Shown piece by piece: positions 10,101 to 22,138 of a stretch of 64,000 nucleotides of DNA (position 1 is its first letter; each line of letters begins with the position of its first letter). The translations under genes were made by a program, and so were the position numbers. The DNA is from Ornithinimicrobium pekingense DSM 21552 (lineage in GTDB: Bacteria; Actinomycetota; Actinomycetes; Actinomycetales; Dermatophilaceae): NCBI RefSeq assembly GCF_000421185.1, contig NZ_ATWJ01000007.1:1-64000 (forward strand), written 5' to 3'. Under the pieces are notes generated by a model, which searched no databases, was not told the origin of the DNA, and saw only the letters and a program-made list of their open reading frames with translations.

Positions 10101-12845
10101 GATGAGAACTACGGGGCCGGTGGCGCCCCGGGCGGCGCCGACATCGGCTTCTCCGTGCCGCGCCCCGGAGTCGTGACGTCGTTCAGCTACGACCTCGAGA
10201 CGCACCTGCTCACGGTGACCACGTCCGAGGCCGGCGTCGCACCCGACCTGCGGTCGGCCAAGGGGCACTGGCTCGCGCCGGACCTCATCGCCTGGCCGGC
10301 CGACGGCGTCGAGTCTCCCGAACTGACCGACTGGCGCCTGCACTGGTCCCCCGACGGGGGGCTGGCCGTGGACGCCGAGGACGTCACCGGCGGCTCCTCG
10401 GCCCCGCTCACCTACGACCCGGCCGGCCTGCCGGACTCGGTCATCGAGGACTTCCCGCACCTCGACGGCTATGTCGCCCTGAGGCTGGACAAGAAGCTGG
10501 CCAAGCAGGCCGGCGAGATCCTGCAGGGCCAGGTCGCCGTGGCGATGTACGACGACCTCGGCCGGCTGCAGGACGCCACCGGCGTCCAGATCCCCGGCGT
10601 GCTGGACGCCCTCTACGCGGACAGGGCCAGGCGGACCGCATACGGGGTCTCGTGGCGCGGACCCAACCCGACCCTGACCCTGTGGGCCCCCACCGCCCAG
10701 GACGTCGACCTCCTCCTCTGGCCGGAGGGTGGGACCGGAGACCCGCAGCGCGTGGAGATGAGGCGCGGCGGGGACGGTTCCTGGACGGCGAAGGGCACAA
10801 AGTCCTGGACCGGTATGGAGTACCTCTACGAGGTGGACGTCCACGTCCCGTCCACGGGGCAGGTCGAGACCAACCTCGTCACCGACCCCTACTCGGTGGC
10901 GCTGACGCTCAACTCGCAGCGATCGGTCATCGTGGACCTGGACGACCGCCGCTGGCAGCCGCAGCTGTGGCGCACCGCCACGGCACCCGCGCTGGAGGAC
11001 GAGGTCGACCAGACGATCTACGAGCTGCACGTGCGCGACTTCTCGATGGCCGACCCCGACGTGGAGGAGGAGCTGCGCGGCTCCTACCTGGCGTTCGCCG
11101 AGGACGGCTACGGTCGTCGGCACCTCGAAGAGCTGGCCGACGCCGGGATGAACACCGTGCACCTGCTGCCGACCTTCGACATCGCCTCGATCGAGGAGGA
11201 CCCTGCGGAGCAGACGACCCCCGACTGCGACCTGGAGAGCTTCGCCCCCGACAGCGCGGAGCAGCAGGCGTGCGTCATGGCGCAGGCCGACACCGACGCC
11301 TTCAACTGGGGCTACGACCCGTGGCACTTCATGGCCCCCGAGGGCTCCTACGCCTCGACCGCGGAGGCCGCCCACGGGGGCGAGCGGGTCGCGGAGTTCC
11401 GCACCATGGTCGGCGGTCTGCACGACTCCGGGATGCGGGTGGTGCTGGACAAGGTCTTCAACCACACCGCACAGTCCGGGCAGGGCGAGAAGTCCGTGCT
11501 CGATCGGATCGTGCCCGGCTACTACCACCGGCTGAACGCCACGGGCCAGGTGGAGACCTCCACCTGCTGCCAGAACGTCGCGACCGAGCACCAGATGGCC
11601 GAGCAGCTCATGGTTGACGCCGTCGTGACGTGGGCCCGCGACTACAAGGTCGACGGCTTCCGGTTCGACCTCATGGGCCACCACTCGCGCGAGAACATGG
11701 AGGCGGTGCGGGCGGCGCTCGACGAGCTCACCCTCCGTCGGGACGGCGTCGACGGCTCGCAGGTCACGCTCTACGGCGAGGGCTGGAACTTCGGCGAGGT
11801 GGCGGACGACGCGCGCTTCCACCAGGCCACCCAGGGCCAGCTCGACGGCACCTCGATCGCGACCTTCAACGACCGGCTCCGCGACGGTGTGCGCGGCGGC
11901 GGGCCGTTCGACGACGACCCGGGCAAGGAGAAGGGCTTCGCCAGCGGCGGGACCAGCGACAACGACACCGACCTGGTGCAGGTGGGTCTGGCGGGCAACC
12001 TGCGCGACCTCACCCTGCGCAGTCAGGAGACCGGCGAGGTCGTCACCGGGGCCGAGATCTCCTACAACGGGGCGCCGGCCGGGTATGCCGAGCACCCGGA
12101 CGAGATCGTCAACTACGTGGACGCCCACGACAACGAGACGATCTTCGACGCTCTCACCTTCAAGCTGCCGCAGGATCTGCCGATGGAGGACCGGGTCCGG
12201 CTCAACACCGTGGCGCTGTCGACGACGGCGCTGTCCCAGTCGGTCAGCTTCTGGCACGCCGGGGCGGACCTGCTGCGCAGCAAGAGCCTGGACCGCAACT
12301 CCTACAACAGCGGTGACTGGTTCAACGTGCTGGACTTCACGAGGACGGACAACGGTTTCGGCCGCGGGCTGCCGCCGGAGGGTGACAACAAGGACAAGTG
12401 GGAGATCATACGGCCGCTGCTGGCGGACGCCTCCCTCAAGCCGGAACCTGCCCACATCGAGCAGGCCTCGGTGATGGCCCAGGACCTGCTGCGGCTGCGG
12501 TCCAGCACCGAGCTGTTCCGTCTGGGCGACCCCGACCTGATCGAGCAGAAGGTCAGCTTCCCGGTGTCCGGCACCGAGCACGGCGACCCACAGGTGATCG
12601 TGATGCACATCGACGACACGGTCGGTACAGACGTAGACCCCGGTCTGGACAGGGTGGTGGTGGTGCTCAACGCCTCCGGCGAGGCCGTCGACCAGCGGGT
12701 GCCCGGCCTGGAGGGTGAGCGCTTGGAGCTGTCGCCGGTGCAGGCGGAGGGCGCCGACGACGTCGTCCGGCAGACCGTCTGGGACCCGGCCACCGGCACG
12801 GCTCACGTGCCGGCCCGCACCGTCGCTGTCCTCGTGCAGCGCTGA
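7116..12845 (+). CDS. Secreted amylopullulanase (alpha-amylase plus pullulanase, GH13, with starch-binding modules)
   Basis: This 1909-aa enzyme cuts both alpha-1,4 and alpha-1,6 bonds of starch or pullulan outside the cell. Order: signal peptide (1-32, VLAGVLTASLFVPTAAG); X25-type starch-binding domain (about 41-125); GH13 alpha-amylase (about 155-700; nucleophile Asp413 in GFRIDTVKH, acid Glu446 in FGEVYDG, Asp516 in TGNHDMG); Ig-like domain; poly-Gly linker near 815; two more X25 domains (about 836-1030, both with DENYGAGGAPGGAD); then a pullulanase module with N-domain, CBM48 and GH13 barrel (Asp1518 in GFRFDLMGHH, Glu1555 in YGEGWNFGE, Asp1672 in DAHDNE). No LPXTG or transmembrane anchor ends the protein, so it is probably released. 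GTG 7116 has AGGAG at 7103-7107. The pullulanase paralogue follows 15 nt downstream. The domain order resembles bifidobacterial ApuB. Confidence 0.95.
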   Translation: MSRRLVLAGVLTASLFVPTAAGQPFVASSAAAPGQTAAARTVTLVGSLQQELGCPGDWEPACEATALEPVEGSGTTYRGVFEVPEGSWEFKVALDGGWEEDHPAANLPLVLEGPASLEFTFDDETDRVGVAPAELEGPAASADKDLARDSLRQPVTREQYYFVMADRFANGDPSNDTAGIEGDRLDHGFDPQDKGFYHGGDLAGIMDRLDYIEGLGTTAIWLTPSFKNRPVQGSGDKASAGYHGYWVTDFTQIDPHLGTNQEMGELIDEAHARGMKVYFDIITNHTADVIDYEEGEYGYIDKATEPYRDAAGNAFDDRAHIGEPFPLLDPETSFPYTPVFRTEADETVKVPGWLNDPTMYHNRGDSTWAGESNTYGDFVGLDDLFTERTEVVDGMVDIYSTWADMGIDGFRIDTVKHVNLEFWQEFSPRVLEAAREGDEDFFMFGEVYDGNPEYLSTFTTEGQLQAVIDFGFQGRSIDFAKGRPTTDLRTFYAQDDYYTDADSNAYQLPTFTGNHDMGRAAMMLAKDFSGDELQERVELTNELMFLTRGQPVVYYGDEQGFIGSAGDKDARQDMFATQVDSYASEPVIAAPSGSRDRYDTTHPLYQQIATLGALTQEHPALADGAQIHRYASADAGVYAFSRIDADELVEYVVVANNSTQSATASVPTYGERTQFTGIYGDTARIRTGTDSRLAVEVAPLSVEVYRAGKALTPRQEAPAVYLDSPSAGGVVGGRAEIGASVPDHVFAQVTFAFRPVGTQDWTVLGTDDNAPYRVLHDVSGMPHGTLLEYRAILQDFSDNLSASSTYGVVGDPAPGGGGGGGSDPVGPVEQPDAVSVPGSHNSEMGCLPNLGQDGDWEPGCEQAQLSLDAKDTVWKGTYDLAAGDYAYKAAINGSWDENYGAGGAPGGADIPYSTDGGPVTFYYEHARHYVASDAEGPIITAPGSMQSELGCPGDWDPGCMLPWLVDPDADGTYTFSTTQLPVGNYQVKVAHGLAWDENYGAGGAPGGADIGFSVPRPGVVTSFSYDLETHLLTVTTSEAGVAPDLRSAKGHWLAPDLIAWPADGVESPELTDWRLHWSPDGGLAVDAEDVTGGSSAPLTYDPAGLPDSVIEDFPHLDGYVALRLDKKLAKQAGEILQGQVAVAMYDDLGRLQDATGVQIPGVLDALYADRARRTAYGVSWRGPNPTLTLWAPTAQDVDLLLWPEGGTGDPQRVEMRRGGDGSWTAKGTKSWTGMEYLYEVDVHVPSTGQVETNLVTDPYSVALTLNSQRSVIVDLDDRRWQPQLWRTATAPALEDEVDQTIYELHVRDFSMADPDVEEELRGSYLAFAEDGYGRRHLEELADAGMNTVHLLPTFDIASIEEDPAEQTTPDCDLESFAPDSAEQQACVMAQADTDAFNWGYDPWHFMAPEGSYASTAEAAHGGERVAEFRTMVGGLHDSGMRVVLDKVFNHTAQSGQGEKSVLDRIVPGYYHRLNATGQVETSTCCQNVATEHQMAEQLMVDAVVTWARDYKVDGFRFDLMGHHSRENMEAVRAALDELTLRRDGVDGSQVTLYGEGWNFGEVADDARFHQATQGQLDGTSIATFNDRLRDGVRGGGPFDDDPGKEKGFASGGTSDNDTDLVQVGLAGNLRDLTLRSQETGEVVTGAEISYNGAPAGYAEHPDEIVNYVDAHDNETIFDALTFKLPQDLPMEDRVRLNTVALSTTALSQSVSFWHAGADLLRSKSLDRNSYNSGDWFNVLDFTRTDNGFGRGLPPEGDNKDKWEIIRPLLADASLKPEPAHIEQASVMAQDLLRLRSSTELFRLGDPDLIEQKVSFPVSGTEHGDPQVIVMHIDDTVGTDVDPGLDRVVVVLNASGEAVDQRVPGLEGERLELSPVQAEGADDVVRQTVWDPATGTAHVPARTVAVLVQR

Positions 12846-12860
12846 CCGCATGAGCGGACC

Positions 12861-15545
<2,685 letters not shown>

Positions 15546-15680
15546 GGGCAGGGCAAAGGCCGGGTATGGGAAGTGTTCGGACGTGGTCAAGAACCTTGCC
15601 GAGCCCCGTCACCGGTTCTCAGGATGGTCCGCGTGTCACGCCGATGTGGCTGACATCACACGACTCCGAGGAGCTCCCCC

Positions 15681-16883
<1,203 letters not shown>

Positions 16884-16900
16884 GCCTCCCGGGCCACGCC

Positions 16901-16932
16901 GGCCCCCGTCCCCGCACCTGGGGGCGGGGGCC
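16901..16932. terminator. Bidirectional terminator between the S8 protease and the ArsR-type gene
   Basis: A 13-bp GC-rich stem (arms 16901-16913 and 16920-16932, one G-U pair) with a 6-nt loop sits between two convergent stop codons, 17 nt after the protease gene and 3 nt before the minus-strand stop. Confidence 0.75.
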
Positions 16933-16935
16933 GCC

Positions 16936-17523
16936 TCACGCGTGCCGGTCCACCGGGAGCGCGCAGGTGTAGACCACGACCCGCTTGGCCGCCGGGTTGC
17001 CCTGCCCGACGCGGCGGTAGCGCTCCAGCACCTCCAGCAGCTCGGCCCGCAACGCCGTCGCCTGCTCGGCGGTGACCTGCACGGTGTGGTCCTCCAGGCC
17101 GCAGACCTGCTGCCACGTCAGGCCCCACTCCGCCCGCGCACGCAGCCAGGCGTGCGCCCGGTCGCCGAAGTGCGCCAGGTAGTCCTGGGCGAGCCAGTCC
17201 ACGGCCTGGGCCTCGTCCTCGTCGAGCGGCTCGTCCTCGGACCTGCCCAGCGCGACCGCGGCCTCCGGCAGCGGCGCGGCACGCCATACCCGGCGTCGGC
17301 CGCCCCCGGTCCCGGTGTCCTCGACGAGCCCGACCTCGGCCAGCCTGCGAAGGTGGTAGGACGTCGCGCCCGTGTGCGTGCCCAGGGCCGCGGCCAGCTC
17401 GGTGGCGGTCGCCTGCCCGTGCACGCGCAGCTCCGCCAGCAGCCTGCTGCGCAGGGGGTGGGCCAGCGTCCGCAGCGCCCCGCGTCCGTCGGAGGGCGGT
17501 GCGGGCTGGGCAGGGCGGGCCAT
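16936..17523 (-). CDS. ArsR-type winged-helix transcriptional regulator
   Basis: This 195-aa DNA-binding protein has an N-terminal winged helix (about 15-80: [32 protein letters not shown], then [14 protein letters not shown]), which is the ArsR/HTH_20 pattern. The acidic C-terminal half has no recognised ligand domain and no metal-binding Cys cluster, so the signal is unknown. The promoter at 17531-17559 and palindrome 17553-17569 indicate autorepression. ATG 17523 lies 7 nt after the -10 box, so the mRNA is probably leaderless. It is divergent from rplM and convergent with the S8 protease. Whether it also controls a neighbour cannot be told. Confidence 0.85.
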   Translation of the reverse strand: MARPAQPAPPSDGRGALRTLAHPLRSRLLAELRVHGQATATELAAALGTHTGATSYHLRRLAEVGLVEDTGTGGGRRRVWRAAPLPEAAVALGRSEDEPLDEDEAQAVDWLAQDYLAHFGDRAHAWLRARAEWGLTWQQVCGLEDHTVQVTAEQATALRAELLEVLERYRRVGQGNPAAKRVVVYTCALPVDRHA

Positions 17524-17530
17524 GCCGGAC

Positions 17531-17559
17531 ACCCTAACCACCGCCCCGGTAATGCACAA
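17531..17559 (-). promoter_or_regulatory. Promoter of the ArsR-type regulator gene
   Basis: On the minus strand TTGTGC (17559-17554) and TAGGGT (17536-17531) are separated by exactly 17 nt. Seven bases after the -10 comes the ATG, which implies a leaderless transcript. Confidence 0.6.
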
Positions 17560-17569
17560 TTGTTGTGCA
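17553..17569. promoter_or_regulatory. Palindromic operator over the ArsR-type gene promoter
   Basis: This is a perfect inverted repeat, TGCACAA-TTG-TTGTGCA. Its left arm coincides with the -35 box of the repressor gene, which is the expected layout for negative autoregulation. Confidence 0.65.
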
Positions 17570-17634
17570 CACTTCGGTTGCAGAGCGGGTCGCGCAGCCC
17601 CGTGCGAGGCCGCTGACCTGCGAAGACGGGCGTT

Positions 17635-17664
17635 TTGGGTCGTGCTCGGGGACGCCGGTAGACT
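17635..17664 (+). promoter_or_regulatory. Promoter of rplM-rpsI
   Basis: TTGGGT (17635-17640) and TAGACT (17659-17664) are separated by 18 nt and lie about 40 nt ahead of the rplM GTG. The leader of about 35 nt is short. Confidence 0.5.
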
Positions 17665-17704
17665 GGACCAGTTGCCCATCCATCCGACTACGAAGGTTTG
17701 CACC

Positions 17705-18148
17705 GTGCGTACCTACACCCCCAAGGCCGGCGACGTGACACGCGCCTGGCACGTCATCGACGCGACGGACGTCGTCCTGGGCCGCCTCGCGTCCCAGACC
17801 GCGATCCTGCTGCGCGGCAAGCACAAGACCATCTTCGCCCCGCACGTGGACACCGGTGACTTCGTCATCATCGTCAACGCGGACAAGGTGGCGCTCACCG
17901 GCGCCAAGCTGGAGCAGAAGAAGGCCTACCGCCACTCCGGCTACCCGGGCGGCCTGCGGGCCGAGACCTACGAGCAGCTGCTCGACAAGCACCCCACGCG
18001 CGCCGTGGAGAAGGCCGTGCGCGGCATGCTCCCCAAGAACTCGCTGGGCCGTCAGATGCTGACCAAGCTCAAGGTCTACGCCGGTGACAGCCACCCGCAC
18101 GCGGCCCAGAAGCCCGTCCCGTTCGAGATCTCCCAGGTCGCGCAGTAA
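17705..18148 (+). CDS. rplM: 50S ribosomal protein L13
   Basis: This 147-aa protein binds 23S rRNA early in 50S assembly. It has the full L13 sequence from [10 protein letters not shown] through [34 protein letters not shown] and the [17 protein letters not shown] block. The start is GTG at 17705, a few bases after AAGGTTT. rpsI follows after 15 nt, the universal rplM-rpsI pairing. A promoter lies at 17635-17664. Confidence 0.98.
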   Translation: MRTYTPKAGDVTRAWHVIDATDVVLGRLASQTAILLRGKHKTIFAPHVDTGDFVIIVNADKVALTGAKLEQKKAYRHSGYPGGLRAETYEQLLDKHPTRAVEKAVRGMLPKNSLGRQMLTKLKVYAGDSHPHAAQKPVPFEISQVAQ

Positions 18149-18163
18149 GGAAGCTGACGAAAG

Positions 18164-18664
18164 ATGACTGACAACGACTTCAGCGCCGAGACCGGCGAGT
18201 TCGACGAGAACTCCCTGTCCGAGTACACCACCGAGTCCTCCTCGCCCGTCGAGGCCGCGGCCCGCCCGTCCGCCTCCGCGCCCGGCGCCGGCACCGGCCG
18301 CCGCAAGCAGGCCATCGCCCGCGTGCGCATCGTGCCCGGCACCGGGGAGTGGAAGATCAACGGCCGCACCCTGGAGGAGTACTTCCCCAACAAGGTGCAC
18401 CAGCAGATCGTCAACGAGCCGCTGACCGCCCTCGAGCTGGACGGCGCCTACGACGTGCTCGTCCGGGTGCACGGCGGTGGCCCCTCCGGCCAGGCCGGGG
18501 CCGTCCGCCTCGGCGTCGCCCGCTCGCTCAACGGCGTCGACCCCGAGCTGAACCGCCCGACCCTGAAGAAGGCCGGCCTGCTCACCCGTGACGCCCGCGT
18601 CCCCGAGCGCAAGAAGGCCGGCCTGAAGAAGGCCCGCAAGGCGCCGCAGTACAGCAAGCGCTGA
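18164..18664 (+). CDS. rpsI: 30S ribosomal protein S9
   Basis: This 166-aa small-subunit protein has a C-terminal tail (KAPQYSKR) that reaches the P-site tRNA. The conserved core starts near residue 44 ([17 protein letters not shown]) and includes [12 protein letters not shown]. The first 43 or so residues are an acidic, low-complexity extension ([19 protein letters not shown]), common in actinobacterial S9 and absent from E. coli. ATG 18164 is preceded by AAGGAAGCTGACGAAAG. A strong hairpin follows. Confidence 0.98.
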   Translation: MTDNDFSAETGEFDENSLSEYTTESSSPVEAAARPSASAPGAGTGRRKQAIARVRIVPGTGEWKINGRTLEEYFPNKVHQQIVNEPLTALELDGAYDVLVRVHGGGPSGQAGAVRLGVARSLNGVDPELNRPTLKKAGLLTRDARVPERKKAGLKKARKAPQYSKR

Positions 18665-18697
18665 TCGCCCCGTCCGGCGGACGGCGCTAGACACCGG

Positions 18698-18735
18698 CGA
18701 GGGCCGGCGGGAGCAGCAGCTCCCGCCGGCCCTCG
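18698..18735. terminator. Bidirectional terminator between rpsI and the long S8 protease gene
   Basis: A perfect 17-bp stem (arms 18698-18714 and 18719-18735) with an AGCA loop sits between convergent genes, 33 nt after the rpsI stop and 28 nt before the protease stop. Confidence 0.88.
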
Positions 18736-18763
18736 GCGTCGGTACGGCTGTCGGCGGGCTGCC

Positions 18764-20488
18764 TCAGCGCATCGACACGTCGTCGATGAGGAACGACGTG
18801 GCCAGGGTGACGTCCTCGGCGGCCACGAAGCGCAGGGTCACCGTCTGCCCGGCGAACTGCGACAGGCTCACGCTGCGCTGCACGTAGCCGCTGGAGGCGT
18901 TGAGGTTGGACCAGGTGCCGAGCACGGTCGTCGCGCCGCCGGCCACCACCTGCACCTGCATCCGGTCGTAGGCCGACGTGCGCGTCGTCTCGGCGGTGAC
19001 GACCCGGAGCCAGAAGTCGAGCGTCGCACCGGTCGAGGGGACGCTGACCTGCTGGGTGATGGCCTCGGTGCGCGTCTGCCCGTACCCGACGAGCCACGCC
19101 TTGGTCGACCCGGTGCGCGCGGCATACCCGCCGGAGCCGATGGTGCCGGTGTCACCGCTCCACCCGGTCGTGCCGCTCTCGAAGCCGCCGTTGGTGACCC
19201 CGCCGGTGGCGGGCGGCGGGTCGGTGGGGGTCGAGCCGCCGCCGGTCAGGGCCAGGGTGTGGAGCAGGCGGTTGGGCGTGCCCGAGCCGGGGCTGGTGAC
19301 CCGGCCGGTGGTCGCCGCCCCGGTGACGGCCGAGGCCACCTGGGAGGGGGAGGCGGAGGGGTTGCGCTGCAGGTAGAGCGCGACCGCCCCGGCGACGTGC
19401 GGCGATGCCATCGAGGTGCCGCTGATGCTGTTGGTCGCGGTGGTGGACGTGTGCCACGCCGAGGTGATCGAGCTGCCGGGGGCGAACAGGTCCACGCAGC
19501 TGCCCCAGTTGGAGAAGCTGGAGCGGGCGTCCGAGGTGGTCGTGGACGCCACGGTGATCGCCGCTGCCGCCCGGGCGGGGGAGACGTTGCACGCGTTCTG
19601 GTTCTCGTTGCCGGCGGCGACCACGACGGGTATGCCGCGCGCGACCAGCCGGTCGACGGCCGCGTCGAGGGTGGTCGAGGCGCCGCCACCCAGGCTCATG
19701 TTGACCACGGAGGGTCGGGGGGCGTTGGTGGCGACCCAGTCCATCCCGGCGATGATGCCCGACGTGGAGCCGCTGCCGGTGCAGCCGAGCACCCGCACCG
19801 GGACGAGGGTCGCGCCCTTGGCCACGCCGTAGGCGGTGCCACCGACGGTTCCGGCCACGTGCGTGCCGTGGCCGTTGCAGTCCTCGGTGCCGCGCCCGTC
19901 GCTGATCGCGGTGTAGCCGGCGGCGGTCCGGCCCGAGAACTCGCCGTGCGAGGTGCGGATGCCGGTGTCCACGACGTAGGCGCGCACGCCCTGGCCCGTC
20001 GCGTCGTAGGTGTAGCTCCCGTCGAGCGGCAGCGTGCGCTGGTCGATGCGGTCCAGGCCCCACGTGGCGTTGTTCTGCGTGGCCTCGACGGAGATGACCG
20101 CGTCCTCCTCGACATGGGCCACCGCAGGGTCCGCCCGCAGCTCGGCCAGCTGGGCAGGCGTCAGGCGGGCCGCGTAGCCGCCCAGGGCCGTGTAGGCGTG
20201 GTCGACCGTGACTCCCCGGGCGCGGGCGCGGGCCACCTGGCGCTCGGTCGCGGCGCGGACCGCCTCGTGGGCCCGGGCCGCGGCCTTCTCCGACGGCCCG
20301 CCCTTGGCGGCCCGCGGCGTCTGGAGGACGACGATGTAGGACCCCTGGATCACGGCGTCCTGGTCGGCGTGGACCAGCGGTGCGGGGGTGTCGGGACGGT
20401 CCGGTGCGGCGACGGTCGGGCCGGTGAGCCCGATGGTCAGGGCCAGACCGGTGAGCGCGGCCAGGGTCCTTCGACGGGTGGGGTGCAT
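18764..20488 (-). CDS. Secreted subtilisin-family (S8) serine protease with C-terminal jelly-roll domain
   Basis: This 574-aa paralogue of the protease at 15681 has a signal peptide (about 1-28), an I9 propeptide (about 50-135) and an S8 catalytic domain with Asp174 (VDTGIR), His207 (GHGTHVAG) and Ser359 (GTSMASPH). A Thr/Pro linker ([11 protein letters not shown], near 420) precedes a 145-residue beta-rich domain ([13 protein letters not shown] to the end). That domain resembles the galactose-binding-like pre-peptidase or carbohydrate-binding modules of extracellular enzymes and may aid attachment to insoluble substrate. The ATG at 20488 has AAGGAG upstream. Other upstream ATGs in frame lack a ribosome site and would bury the signal peptide. 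It is divergent from glmM. Confidence 0.93.
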   Translation of the reverse strand: MHPTRRRTLAALTGLALTIGLTGPTVAAPDRPDTPAPLVHADQDAVIQGSYIVVLQTPRAAKGGPSEKAAARAHEAVRAATERQVARARARGVTVDHAYTALGGYAARLTPAQLAELRADPAVAHVEEDAVISVEATQNNATWGLDRIDQRTLPLDGSYTYDATGQGVRAYVVDTGIRTSHGEFSGRTAAGYTAISDGRGTEDCNGHGTHVAGTVGGTAYGVAKGATLVPVRVLGCTGSGSTSGIIAGMDWVATNAPRPSVVNMSLGGGASTTLDAAVDRLVARGIPVVVAAGNENQNACNVSPARAAAAITVASTTTSDARSSFSNWGSCVDLFAPGSSITSAWHTSTTATNSISGTSMASPHVAGAVALYLQRNPSASPSQVASAVTGAATTGRVTSPGSGTPNRLLHTLALTGGGSTPTDPPPATGGVTNGGFESGTTGWSGDTGTIGSGGYAARTGSTKAWLVGYGQTRTEAITQQVSVPSTGATLDFWLRVVTAETTRTSAYDRMQVQVVAGGATTVLGTWSNLNASSGYVQRSVSLSQFAGQTVTLRFVAAEDVTLATSFLIDDVSMR

Positions 20489-20730
20489 CCGTGTGCTCCT
20501 TGGTGAGGACGACGGCGCCGCCTCGTCGCGGCGCCTCCGACAGCCTCGACCGTGGAGCACCGCCGTGGCGAGCACTCCTGTGCAACCTGTACCCAATCCT
20601 GACCGGATGCTGACCGGGGCTTGGCGAACTCTTGACGCTGCGGGAGTCCCGGGCCCGCCGCCGCGTACGTCATACTCGTGGGGGCCCGCTCCGCCGGGCC
20701 GCACGGACGAAGGAACGAGAAGAGGCACCA

Positions 20731-22083
20731 ATGGCACGACTGTTCGGCACCGACGGGGTGCGAGGACTGGCCAACAAGGACATCACCGCCGAGCTCGCCC
20801 TGGACCTGTCGGTCGCGGTGGCGCACGAGCTCAGCGGCCAGGGAGCGTTCGGCGGTCACCGCTCGACGGCGGTCGTGGGTCGCGACCCGCGGGCCTCCGG
20901 CGAGTTCCTGTCGATGGCGGTCATGGCGGGGCTGGCCTCGGCCGGTGTGGACGTGCTGGACGCGGGCGTGCTGCCCACGCCGGCGATCGCCTACCTGACG
21001 CAACGGATGAACGCCGAGATGGGCGCGATGCTGTCCGCCTCGCACAACGCCATGCCGGACAACGGCCTGAAGTTCTTCGCGCGGGGCGGGCACAAGCTGC
21101 CGGACGAGATCGAGGACCGGATCTCCGGGCGCCTGGGGTCGGCCTGGGAGCGCCCGACCGGCCCCGCCGTCGGACGGATCCGTCCCTTCCCCCGCGGTGC
21201 GGAGTTCTACATCGAGCACCTGCTCACGGCCGTCCCGGGTCGGCTCGACGGCCTGCGGGTGGTGATCGACGGTGCGCACGGCGCGGCCTCGGTCGTCGGC
21301 CCGGAGGTCTTCCGCCGCGCCGGCGCGACCGTGGACGTCATCGGCGGCGAGCCGGACGGTCTGAACATCAACGACGGCTACGGGTCCACGCACGTGGCCC
21401 AGCTGCAGGAGGCGGTGCGCCTGCGCGGCGCCGACATGGGCGTCGCCTTCGACGGTGACGCCGACCGGTGCCTGGCCGTGGACGCGCACGGCCACGAGGT
21501 GGACGGCGACCAGATCATGGCGATCCTGGCGCTGTCGATGCGCGAGCAGGGGCGCCTGGCCCAGGACACGCTCGTCGCGACCGTCATGAGCAACCTGGGG
21601 CTGATCCAGGCGATGCAGGCACAGGGGATCCACGTGGTGCAGACCGCGGTGGGCGACCGTTACGTGCTCGAGGAGATGCGGGCCCGGGGTTACTCCCTCG
21701 GCGGGGAGCAGTCCGGGCACGTCATCATGCTCGAGCACGGCACGACCGGTGACGGCGTGCTCACCGCCCTCGCGCTGGCCCAGCGCGTGGTGTCCTCCGG
21801 CACGCCCCTGCACGAGCTGGCGGCCGTCATGACCCGGCTGCCGCAGGTCCTCGTCAACGTGCGCGGCGTGGACAAGAACCGCGTCGACTCCGACGAGGCC
21901 GTCCAGGCCGACGTCGCGGCCGTCGGCCAGGAGCTGGGGGGCCAGGGGCGCGTGCTGCTGCGCAAGTCCGGCACCGAGCCGGTCGTGCGGGTCATGGTCG
22001 AGGCGGACACCGAGGAGCGGGCCCGGGAGTATGCGGACCGCCTCGCCTCGGTGGTCAGCGAGCGGCTCTCCCTGCACGCCTGA
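20731..22083 (+). CDS. glmM: Phosphoglucosamine mutase
   Basis: This 450-aa enzyme converts glucosamine 6-phosphate to glucosamine 1-phosphate, a precursor of UDP-GlcNAc and peptidoglycan. It starts [12 protein letters not shown] as the family does. The phosphoserine is Ser104 in [11 protein letters not shown]. Mg2+ is bound by Asp241, Asp243 and Asp245 (DGDADR). The sugar loop is GGEQSGH (near 328), and the phosphate-binding loop is [14 protein letters not shown] near the C-terminus. ATG 20731 follows AAGGAACGAGAAGAGG. The gene lies downstream of rplM-rpsI, a linkage widely conserved in bacteria, here interrupted by the divergent protease gene. Confidence 0.97.
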   Translation: MARLFGTDGVRGLANKDITAELALDLSVAVAHELSGQGAFGGHRSTAVVGRDPRASGEFLSMAVMAGLASAGVDVLDAGVLPTPAIAYLTQRMNAEMGAMLSASHNAMPDNGLKFFARGGHKLPDEIEDRISGRLGSAWERPTGPAVGRIRPFPRGAEFYIEHLLTAVPGRLDGLRVVIDGAHGAASVVGPEVFRRAGATVDVIGGEPDGLNINDGYGSTHVAQLQEAVRLRGADMGVAFDGDADRCLAVDAHGHEVDGDQIMAILALSMREQGRLAQDTLVATVMSNLGLIQAMQAQGIHVVQTAVGDRYVLEEMRARGYSLGGEQSGHVIMLEHGTTGDGVLTALALAQRVVSSGTPLHELAAVMTRLPQVLVNVRGVDKNRVDSDEAVQADVAAVGQELGGQGRVLLRKSGTEPVVRVMVEADTEERAREYADRLASVVSERLSLHA

Positions 22084-22138
22084 TCCTGCCGACGGGCGGG
22101 GCGGGGCGGTGCGCGGCGGGGCGTCGGAGGCGTGCGCC

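Noticed and set aside
20632-20676. TTGACG and CATACT as a promoter for glmM
   Set aside because: The boxes are 33 nt apart, far from the 16-19 nt needed; no better pair was found, so no promoter was called.
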